DNA of 64,000 nucleotides, from NCBI RefSeq assembly GCF_008933155.1, contig NZ_WBVP01000012.1:1-64000 (forward strand), written 5' to 3'. The translations under genes were made by a program, and so were the position numbers. The notes under the pieces were generated by a model. The model was not told where the DNA came from, did not search any database, and was given only the letters and a program-made list of their open reading frames with translations. This stretch comes from Aliivibrio finisterrensis (GTDB taxonomy: Bacteria; Pseudomonadota; Gammaproteobacteria; Enterobacterales; Vibrionaceae). Positions 57,141 through 64,000 of this stretch are shown here, one piece after another. How positions within the stretch are numbered: the stretch's first letter is position 1; every line of letters starts with the position of its first letter.

Positions 57141-59123
57141 TTGAGTGACATGGCAAAAAATTTAATATTATGGCTGGTTATTGCTGTCGTTTTGATGTCA
57201 GTATTCCAAAGCTTTGGGCCGAGTGATAGCTCTGGTCGTTCGATGGACTATACTACTTTTGTTAAAGAAGTTGGTAATGGTCAGGTACAAGAAGCAACTT
57301 TTAACAATCGTGAAATAAAGGTAATGAAACGTGACGGCACTCGTTATGTAACTTATATGCCTGTATTCCAAGATCCTAAATTGCTTGATGATCTTATTAA
57401 CCAAAACGTAATCGTTAAGGGCACTCCACCAGAAAAGCAGAGCTTACTTGAGTCTATCTTTATTTCGTGGTTCCCAATGATTCTTCTGATTGGTGTTTGG
57501 ATCTTCTTCATGCGTCAAATGCAAGGCGGCGGTGGCAAAGGGGCAATGTCCTTTGGTAAAAGCAAAGCTAAGATGATGACTGAAGAGCAGATCAAAACAA
57601 CGTTTGATGATGTTGCTGGTTGTGATGAAGCAAAAGAAGACGTTAAAGAATTGGTTGATTACTTACGTGAACCAAGTCGTTTCCAAAAGCTAGGTGGTAA
57701 AATCCCAACAGGTGTTCTATTAGTTGGTCCTCCTGGTACTGGTAAAACTTTGATTGCTAAGGCTATTGCTGGCGAAGCGAAAGTACCCTTCTTCTCAATT
57801 TCTGGTTCTGATTTTGTTGAAATGTTTGTTGGTGTTGGTGCATCTCGTGTGCGTGACATGTTTGAACAAGCGAAAAAATCATCTCCTTGTATTATCTTTA
57901 TCGATGAAATTGATGCTGTAGGTCGCCAGCGTGGTGCGGGTGTTGGTGGTGGTAATGATGAGCGTGAGCAAACATTAAACCAAATGCTTGTAGAGATGGA
58001 TGGTTTTGAAGGTAACGAAGGTATTATCGTTGTTGCTGCAACTAACCGCCCTGATGTTCTAGATGCGGCATTACTTCGTCCTGGTCGTTTTGACCGTCAA
58101 GTTGTTGTAGGTCTACCTGATATCCGTGGACGTGAGCAAATACTTCAAGTTCATATGCGTAAAGTACCTCTAGGTGCAGGTGTTGAACCATCATTGATTG
58201 CTCGTGGTACTCCAGGCTTCTCTGGTGCTGATCTTGCAAACTTAGTGAACGAAGCTGCGTTATTCGCTGCTCGAACTAATAAGCGTGTTGTAACAATGGT
58301 TGAGTTTGAGCTTGCGAAAGACAAAATCATGATGGGCGCAGAGCGTAAATCAATGGTAATGACAGAAGAGACGAAAGCCTCGACTGCTTATCATGAAGCT
58401 GGTCATGCTATTGTTGGTCGTTTAGTTCCTGAACACGATCCTGTGTATAAAGTATCAATCATTCCACGTGGCCGTGCGCTAGGTGTAACGATGTACTTAC
58501 CTGAGCAAGACCGAGTAAGCATGAACCGTCAGCACTTAGAATCGATGATTTCAAGTCTATACGGTGGTCGATTGGCTGAAGAGCTTATTTACGGTGTTGA
58601 TAAAGTATCAACAGGTGCATCGAACGATATTGAACGCGCCACTGATATTGCTCGTAAAATGGTAACGCAGTGGGGCTTCTCTGATGCTTTAGGCCCTCTA
58701 CTTTATGCAGAAGATCAAGGCGACCCGTTCTCTGGTCATGGTGGCTCTCATCATGCTAAGCATGTTTCTCCAGAAACACTGCAACTGATTGATGCTGAAA
58801 TCCGTACTATCATTGATCGCAACTATGCACGTGCAAGACAGATCCTTGAAGACAACATGGATATCATGCATTCAATGAAAGATGCGTTAATGAAGTTTGA
58901 AACCATTGATGCAGGTCAGATTGATGACTTAATGGATCGTAAAGCTGATATTCGTGAGCCGCAAGGTTGGGGCGATAATAATCCACAACCTGAAGCCAAA
59001 GCTGAAGCTCCAGCAGAAAAAGAACAAACAGAATCACAAGCAGAAGAGAAGGTTGAAGAAACAAAAGAGCAACCAACTCCAACTGGTGATACAAAAAGCG
59101 ATTCTGAATCATCTGAAAAGTAA
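57141..59123 (+). CDS. ftsH: ATP-dependent zinc metalloprotease FtsH
   Basis: Membrane-anchored AAA+ protease that degrades LpxC, sigma-32, damaged SecY and others. The 660 residues include two transmembrane helices (about 8-24 and 102-122) around a periplasmic domain, AAA with [14 protein letters not shown] (about residues 195-208) and [13 protein letters not shown], and the zinc site HEAGH in [13 protein letters not shown] (about 418). The C-terminal 50 residues are acidic and low complexity. The start is TTG at 57141, matching the vibrio N-terminus MSDMAKNL; ATG three codons later is the alternative. Confidence 0.95.
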   Translation: MSDMAKNLILWLVIAVVLMSVFQSFGPSDSSGRSMDYTTFVKEVGNGQVQEATFNNREIKVMKRDGTRYVTYMPVFQDPKLLDDLINQNVIVKGTPPEKQSLLESIFISWFPMILLIGVWIFFMRQMQGGGGKGAMSFGKSKAKMMTEEQIKTTFDDVAGCDEAKEDVKELVDYLREPSRFQKLGGKIPTGVLLVGPPGTGKTLIAKAIAGEAKVPFFSISGSDFVEMFVGVGASRVRDMFEQAKKSSPCIIFIDEIDAVGRQRGAGVGGGNDEREQTLNQMLVEMDGFEGNEGIIVVAATNRPDVLDAALLRPGRFDRQVVVGLPDIRGREQILQVHMRKVPLGAGVEPSLIARGTPGFSGADLANLVNEAALFAARTNKRVVTMVEFELAKDKIMMGAERKSMVMTEETKASTAYHEAGHAIVGRLVPEHDPVYKVSIIPRGRALGVTMYLPEQDRVSMNRQHLESMISSLYGGRLAEELIYGVDKVSTGASNDIERATDIARKMVTQWGFSDALGPLLYAEDQGDPFSGHGGSHHAKHVSPETLQLIDAEIRTIIDRNYARARQILEDNMDIMHSMKDALMKFETIDAGQIDDLMDRKADIREPQGWGDNNPQPEAKAEAPAEKEQTESQAEEKVEETKEQPTPTGDTKSDSESSEK

Positions 59124-59141
59124 GATGAAGTAAGATAAATT

Positions 59142-59168
59142 AAACCCCGAGCTATGCTCGGGGTTTTT
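59142..59168 (+). terminator. Rho-independent terminator between ftsH and folP
   Basis: AAACCCCGAG pairs with CTCGGGGTTT around a CTATG loop, followed by a T run. It ends about 8 bp before the folP ribosome-binding site, so folP needs readthrough or an overlapping promoter. Confidence 0.88.
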
Positions 59169-59186
59169 GTATTTAAAGGACTGATC

Positions 59187-60023
59187 ATGAAATTGGTAAG
59201 CAAAGAGAAAACGTTATTATTAGATCGCTCACATGTAATGGGCATTCTTAATGTAACGCCTGACTCTTTTTCTGATGGCGGTAAATTTACTCATTTAGAT
59301 GCAGCGCTAAAGCAAGCTGAAAAAATGGTAAATTCAGGTGTCAGCTTTATTGATATTGGTGGTGAGTCGACAAGACCTGGGGCTCCTGATGTGAGCCTTC
59401 AGCAAGAGTTAGATCGTGTTATTCCTATTATCGATGCGATAAACCAGCGTTTTGATACATGGATTTCAATTGATACAAGTAAAGCCATTGTAATGGATGA
59501 AGCGGTCAATGCTGGCGCTGATTTAATTAATGATGTGCGTGCACTGCAAGAACCAAATGCGTTAGAAATAGCAGCAAAAGCAAACGTTCCAGTGTGTTTG
59601 ATGCACATGCAAGGTCAACCTAGAACCATGCAATCTAATCCTACCTATGATGACCTATTAGTTGATGTATCTCGCTTTCTTGAGGAAAGAGTATCAGCAT
59701 GCCAATCGGTTGGTATCGCAAAAGATAAGTTAATTCTTGATCCTGGGTTTGGATTTGGTAAAACCTTAGCGCATAATTACCAACTGCTTGCTGAATTAGA
59801 GCGGTTTCACCAATTAGGTTTTCCTATTTTGGCTGGGATGTCTCGTAAATCAATGATCTTTAAGTTACTAAATACGGGGCCGAAAAATGCAGTGTCTGGT
59901 AGCTTGGCGTGTGCCACTATTGCAGCAATGAAGGGCGCACATATTATCCGTGTTCATGACTTTGAGCAAACGATGGACATCGTAAAAGTGTGCCAGGCAA
60001 CGTTAGAGCAAAGTGCTCGTTAG
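59187..60023 (+). CDS. folP: Dihydropteroate synthase
   Basis: Joins p-aminobenzoate to dihydropterin pyrophosphate in folate synthesis; target of sulfonamides. The 278-residue TIM barrel has both family signatures: MGILNVTPDSFSDGG (about residues 16-30) and DIGGESTRPGA (about 55-65), plus the pyrophosphate-binding DPGFGFGKTLAHN and SRKSMI. The ATG at 59187 sits behind AAAGGA. glmM follows 44 bp on. Confidence 0.96.
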   Translation: MKLVSKEKTLLLDRSHVMGILNVTPDSFSDGGKFTHLDAALKQAEKMVNSGVSFIDIGGESTRPGAPDVSLQQELDRVIPIIDAINQRFDTWISIDTSKAIVMDEAVNAGADLINDVRALQEPNALEIAAKANVPVCLMHMQGQPRTMQSNPTYDDLLVDVSRFLEERVSACQSVGIAKDKLILDPGFGFGKTLAHNYQLLAELERFHQLGFPILAGMSRKSMIFKLLNTGPKNAVSGSLACATIAAMKGAHIIRVHDFEQTMDIVKVCQATLEQSAR

Positions 60024-60067
60024 TAATCAATTAAACAAATTATTAAAATTAAAACATGGAGTACAAC

Positions 60068-61405
60068 ATGTCTGAGCGTAAATATTTTGGAACCGATGGG
60101 GTTCGTGGTCTGGTAGGGCAAGCGCCTATTACTCCAGATTTTGTTATGAAACTCGGTTGGGCTGCTGGACAAGTTTTAGCTAAGCAAGGCACAAAGAAAG
60201 TCATTATCGGTAAAGATACGCGTATCTCAGGTTACATGCTTGAATCAGCATTAGAAGCTGGCTTGGCTGCTGCTGGGTTACAAGCGACATTTACAGGACC
60301 AATGCCGACGCCTGCTGTGGCTTATCTTACTCAGACGTTCCGTGCTGAAGCGGGTATTGTTATTTCTGCATCTCATAATCCATATTACGACAATGGGATC
60401 AAATTTTTCTCATCTGAAGGAACGAAATTACCAGATGATATTGAAATGGCGATTGAAGCTGAACTTGATAAGCCAATGACATGTGTTGAGTCTGCTTTGC
60501 TAGGTAAAGCATCTCGTTTAAACGATGCCGCAGGTCGTTACATTGAATTTTGTAAAAGTACCTTCCCTAAAGAGCTGAGCTTGGCGGGTGTGAAAATGGT
60601 CATCGATTGTGCTCATGGCGCAACGTACCACATCGCCCCAAACGTATTTAAAGAACTTGGCGCTGAGATCATTACTATTGGTTGTGAGCCAAATGGTACC
60701 AATATTAACCATGAAGTAGGGGCGACCGATGTTCGCGGCTTACAAGCAAAAGTATTAGAAGAGAAAGCAGATTTTGGTGTCGCTTTTGATGGTGATGGCG
60801 ACCGTATCATCATGGTTGATGAGTTTGGTGAAAAAGTAGACGGTGACCAAATTGCTTATATTATAGCTCGTGATGCGTTACGTCGTGGTGAATTAAAAGG
60901 TGGAGTTGTTGGTACTTTGATGACCAATATGGGAATGGAAGTGGCGTTACGTAATTTAGGCATCCCATTCGTTCGTTCTAATGTTGGTGATCGTTATGTG
61001 ATGGAAAAACTGCTTGAGAATAAGTGGCTTATTGGTGCAGAAAACTCAGGGCACGTTATCCTTCTTGATAAAGTGACTACTGGAGATGCAATTGTTGCTG
61101 CACTTCAGGTGATTGCATCGATTGTTGGCAGTAAAATGTCATTAAAAGAATTATGCAGCGGCATGACAATGTTCCCACAAGTATTGGAAAATATTCGTTT
61201 TACTGGAGATAGTAATCCTCTTGATTCTAATGCAGTTAAAGCAGCTCAAGCTGATGTAGAATCAAAATTAGGTGATAACGGTCGAGTATTATTACGTAAA
61301 TCAGGAACTGAACCTTTAATCCGCGTTATGGTTGAGGGTGAAAGCGCTGAGCTTGTTAAGCAATATGCGCTGCAAATTGCGGATGCAGTAAAAGAAAGCT
61401 GTTAA
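60068..61405 (+). CDS. glmM: Phosphoglucosamine mutase
   Basis: Converts glucosamine-6-phosphate to glucosamine-1-phosphate for UDP-GlcNAc. The 445-residue protein has the phosphoserine loop [15 protein letters not shown] (about residue 102), the metal site [13 protein letters not shown] (about 241-246) and the C-terminal [15 protein letters not shown] at 60068 is six bases after GGAG; an ATG four codons up is less likely. The chain ftsH-folP-glmM-secG is conserved. Confidence 0.96.
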   Translation: MSERKYFGTDGVRGLVGQAPITPDFVMKLGWAAGQVLAKQGTKKVIIGKDTRISGYMLESALEAGLAAAGLQATFTGPMPTPAVAYLTQTFRAEAGIVISASHNPYYDNGIKFFSSEGTKLPDDIEMAIEAELDKPMTCVESALLGKASRLNDAAGRYIEFCKSTFPKELSLAGVKMVIDCAHGATYHIAPNVFKELGAEIITIGCEPNGTNINHEVGATDVRGLQAKVLEEKADFGVAFDGDGDRIIMVDEFGEKVDGDQIAYIIARDALRRGELKGGVVGTLMTNMGMEVALRNLGIPFVRSNVGDRYVMEKLLENKWLIGAENSGHVILLDKVTTGDAIVAALQVIASIVGSKMSLKELCSGMTMFPQVLENIRFTGDSNPLDSNAVKAAQADVESKLGDNGRVLLRKSGTEPLIRVMVEGESAELVKQYALQIADAVKESC

Positions 61406-61556
61406 TTTGAGCAATTAAATGAAATTGAACGTTTTTTGTTAATTTTTACTTGTCATAGTAGCCTAGTTTGGTTAATATCCCTCGGCCTCTTAATTCAGAG
61501 GGCGCTGGTGTTGCCAATAGGCTACCGGTACATTAATTAGATACATGGGTGACGGA

Positions 61557-61889
61557 ATGCATACGATTCTACTTGTGATTTATCTGATTGCCGCAGTCGG
61601 TGTAATTGGCCTAGTATTGGTACAACACGGTAAAGGCGCAGATATGGGAGCTTCATTTGGGGCTGGAGCATCAAATACAGTATTTGGCTCTGGTGGCTCT
61701 GGAAACTTTTTAACCCGAATGACTGCAATTTGTGCAACAGTATTTTTCATTATCAGTTTAGCGCTAGGCAATATGTCTACGCACAAATCTGAAGGTTTTG
61801 ATCTTAAATTAGATCAACAAGCTACAGAGCAAGTAATTGATAATACGAGTGACGTTCCTGCGACTGAAAACAGCGACGTACCTCTTTAA
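61557..61889 (+). CDS. secG: Protein-export membrane protein SecG
   Basis: Small subunit of the SecYEG translocon. About 110 residues with two membrane segments (TILLVIYLIAAVGVIGLVLV and AICATVFFIISLALG) joined by the conserved GKGADMGASFGAGASNTVFG loop. An upstream in-frame ATG at 61545 (MGDG) is the other possible start; the shorter form fits the family better. tRNA genes follow within 10 bp. Confidence 0.92.
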   Translation: MHTILLVIYLIAAVGVIGLVLVQHGKGADMGASFGAGASNTVFGSGGSGNFLTRMTAICATVFFIISLALGNMSTHKSEGFDLKLDQQATEQVIDNTSDVPATENSDVPL

Positions 61890-61898
61890 AAGAATTTA

Positions 61899-61983
61899 GC
61901 CGAGATGGTGAAATTGGTAGACACGCTAGCATGAGGTGCTAGTGCCTTATGGTGTGAGGGTTCAAGTCCCTCTCTCGGCACCA
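61899..61983 (+). tRNA. tRNA-Leu (GAG)
   Basis: An 85-base cloverleaf with encoded CCA: acceptor GCCGAGA pairing with TCTCGGC, D loop with TGGTAGA, anticodon stem CTAGC/GCTAG with loop ATGAGGT (anticodon GAG), a long variable arm (class II, as for Leu) and GGTTCAAGTCC. It lies just after secG, the same place as in E. coli. Confidence 0.96.
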
Positions 61984-62052
61984 TATTCAGACAAGAATCT
62001 GATTCTTGTAATAAAAGCATAAAGAAACTATACTTTCTTTGTTCTTTTCGGA

Positions 62053-62129
<77 letters not shown>

Positions 62130-62198
62130 ATTATCTAATGAAAGTAATTGCTCTTATTAGATAAGTCACGCAAGTGGCATTCAGGGTCCAGCAGTACT

Positions 62199-62226
62199 AA
62201 ACCCCGCAATTATCGGGGTTTTTTGC
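62199..62226 (+). terminator. Rho-independent terminator after the tRNA genes
   Basis: AACCCCG pairs with CGGGGTT around CAATTAT, followed by TTTT. Attenuates transcription from the tRNA genes into rimP-nusA. Confidence 0.85.
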
Positions 62227-62292
62227 TATCTGAAACAGACTGTTTTTTAAGAATTGGGCCTAGAGCCCTTTTTTTGTTTTCAGGGGATATCA

Positions 62293-62748
62293 ATGACAGG
62301 ATTAGAAAGACAACTAACAGAAATGCTTGAGGCTCCTGTTGGTGCTTTAGGTTATGAATTGGTCGGTTTAGAATTTATTCGTGCGGGTGAACATTCAACG
62401 CTACGTGTGTTTATCGATCATGAAAATGGCATCTTTGTGGAGGACTGTGCAGAAGCCAGTCGTCAAATCAGTGCAGTAATGGATGTAGAAGATCCAATTA
62501 CAGTAGCATATAACCTAGAGGTTTCGTCTCCAGGTCTTGAACGTCCACTGTTTAAAGCAGCACATTATCAACAATTTGTTGGTCACGAGGTCAGCCTTGT
62601 ATTAAAGATGCCGATGAATAACCGTCGTAAGTGGAAAGGTGACATCCTAGATATTAACGGTGAAATTGTTACGGTTACAGTTGATGGTAACAATGAAGAA
62701 TTTGCGTTAAGCAACATTTCAAAGGCGAACTTAGTTCCTAAATTTTAA
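62293..62748 (+). CDS. rimP: Ribosome maturation factor RimP
   Basis: Needed for 30S subunit assembly. The 151-residue protein starts [20 protein letters not shown] and has GVEF-type [20 protein letters not shown], then [16 protein letters not shown] (a family signature). The frame is open 13 codons upstream (62254), but ATG at 62293 behind AGGGGATA fits homologues. nusA follows 17 bp later. Confidence 0.95.
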   Translation: MTGLERQLTEMLEAPVGALGYELVGLEFIRAGEHSTLRVFIDHENGIFVEDCAEASRQISAVMDVEDPITVAYNLEVSSPGLERPLFKAAHYQQFVGHEVSLVLKMPMNNRRKWKGDILDINGEIVTVTVDGNNEEFALSNISKANLVPKF

Positions 62749-62765
62749 GGCTTGAAGAGGCTAAA

Positions 62766-64000
62766 ATGAACAAAGAAATCTTAGCTGTTGTAGAAGCAGT
62801 ATCAAATGAAAAAGCTGTTCCTCGTGAGCGAATTTTTGAAGCATTAGAAATTGCGCTAGCAACAGCAACAAAGAAAAAATCTGAAATGGAAATTGAAGTA
62901 CGTGTTGCGATCGATCGCAAAACAGGCGACTTCGAAACATTCCGTCGTTGGGTTGCAGTAGAGAAAGTTGAGCATCCAACGCTTGAAATTTCTATTGAAG
63001 CTGCGCAGTTTGAAGATGAAACTATCGAAATCGGTGGTTACGTTGAAGATGATATCGATTCAGTAACGTTTGACCGTATTACGACTCAAACTGCAAAACA
63101 AGTTATCGTACAAAAAGTACGTGAAGCAGAACGTGCAATGATTGTTGAACAATTTATTGATAACGAAGGTGAGTTAATCACTGGTATCGTTAAAAAAGTA
63201 AATCGTGATGCTATCATCGTTGATCTTGGTAATAACGCTGAAGCGGTAATTTTACGTGAAGATCAACTTCCTCGTGAAAACTTCCGTCCAGGTGACCGTG
63301 TTCGTGGTCTGCTATACGCAGTTAAACCAGAAGCTCGTGGCTTCCAGTTATTCATGACTCGCTCAAAAGGCATTATGCTAACTGAATTATTCCGCGTAGA
63401 AGTGCCAGAAATCGGTGAAGAACTGATTGAACTAAAAGCGGCTGCTCGTGATCCAGGCTCTCGTGCTAAAATCGCAGTGAAAACTAACGACAAACGTATT
63501 GACCCAGTAGGTGCGTGTGTTGGTATGCGTGGTGCTCGAGTTCAAGCTGTATCGAACGATTTAGGTGGTGAGCGTATTGATATCGTGCTTTGGGATGATA
63601 ACCCTGCACAATTCGTTATCAATGCAATGGCTCCAGCAGAAGTTGCTTCTATTATTGTTGATGAAGATAACAACACTATGGATATCGCTGTTGAAGCTGA
63701 TAACCTAGCACAAGCAATTGGCCGTAGTGGTCAAAACGTGCGTCTAGCGTCTCAACTGACAGGTTGGGAACTTAACGTAATGACAGTTGCAGATCTTAAT
63801 AAAAAGCACCAAGAAGAAGCTAAAGGCTCTATTGATGCATTTGTTAAGCATTTAGATATTGATGAAGATTTTGCTCAACTATTAGTTGAAGAAGGCTTCA
63901 CAACACTTGAAGAGATCGCTTACGTACCTGTAAACGAACTATTAGAAGTTGAAGCTTTAAACGAGGAAACCGTTGATCTTCTTCGTACTCGCGCTAAAGA
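62766..64000 (+). CDS. nusA: Transcription termination/antitermination factor NusA (partial, runs off the window)
   Basis: Binds RNA polymerase and modulates pausing, termination and antitermination. The first 411 residues are present: N-terminal RNAP-binding domain from [19 protein letters not shown]1 domain around residues 135-200 ([17 protein letters not shown]), KH1/KH2 with [21 protein letters not shown] and [20 protein letters not shown], and the start of the first acidic repeat ([26 protein letters not shown], by position 63876-63951). It is cut by the window end in the C-terminal repeats, not by mutation. Confidence 0.96.
   Translation, partial: MNKEILAVVEAVSNEKAVPRERIFEALEIALATATKKKSEMEIEVRVAIDRKTGDFETFRRWVAVEKVEHPTLEISIEAAQFEDETIEIGGYVEDDIDSVTFDRITTQTAKQVIVQKVREAERAMIVEQFIDNEGELITGIVKKVNRDAIIVDLGNNAEAVILREDQLPRENFRPGDRVRGLLYAVKPEARGFQLFMTRSKGIMLTELFRVEVPEIGEELIELKAAARDPGSRAKIAVKTNDKRIDPVGACVGMRGARVQAVSNDLGGERIDIVLWDDNPAQFVINAMAPAEVASIIVDEDNNTMDIAVEADNLAQAIGRSGQNVRLASQLTGWELNVMTVADLNKKHQEEAKGSIDAFVKHLDIDEDFAQLLVEEGFTTLEEIAYVPVNELLEVEALNEETVDLLRTRAK

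Overview
The window looks like a chromosomal segment of a marine gammaproteobacterium of the Vibrionaceae, most likely Aliivibrio (A. fischeri or a close relative). I base this on the AT-rich sequence, the vibrio-type VpsR, HlyU, NptA and OmpU-like proteins, and gene order typical of the family. No database search was possible, so the species call is an inference.

Layout. (1) 1-14.9 kb is core chromosome: fldB, xerD-dsbC-recJ, prfB-lysS (prfB has the programmed +1 frameshift), vpsR, a MITE-like repeat, mutH, rppH-ptsP, a TSUP transporter, lgt, and the first two thirds of thyA. (2) About 15.50-34.82 kb is a genomic island of roughly 19.3 kb inserted inside thyA. (3) 34.82-64 kb is core chromosome again: the last third of thyA, nptA, nhaR, hlyU, rpsT, murJ, ribF-ileS-lspA-fkpB-ispH, dapB, carAB, dacB, an OmpU-type porin, greA, yhbY, rlmE-ftsH-folP-glmM, secG, tRNA-Leu, tRNA-fMet, rimP and nusA (cut by the window end).

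The island begins with four tightly overlapping genes: one complete tyrosine recombinase, two large divergent tyrosine-recombinase-like proteins and a small HTH/coiled-coil protein. This recalls Tn554-like or recombinase-in-trio elements and the Gamma-Mobile-Trio (GMT) elements of vibrios. The next gene is a full-length thyA on the opposite strand. It replaces the function the insertion destroyed, and its sequence at the equivalent target site differs at many positions while encoding nearly the same peptide. The rest of the cargo looks like two unnamed defence-type modules. The first (minus strand) is metallophosphoesterase, ORC/STAND-like P-loop ATPase and a protein of unknown function. The second (plus strand) is a winged-helix/coiled-coil protein, an SF2 helicase, a coiled-coil McrB-like AAA+ ATPase and a DUF2357-like PD-(D/E)XK nuclease. 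A divergent XRE regulator precedes the second module, and the shared promoter carries two identical-type ACTAAG-N5-CTTAGT operators.

Other items include tandem ARG boxes before carAB, a Pho-box-like site before nptA, three sites of a roughly 165-bp interspersed repeat (one copy internally deleted), a long hairpin in the ompU leader, and a candidate small RNA between mutH and rppH.
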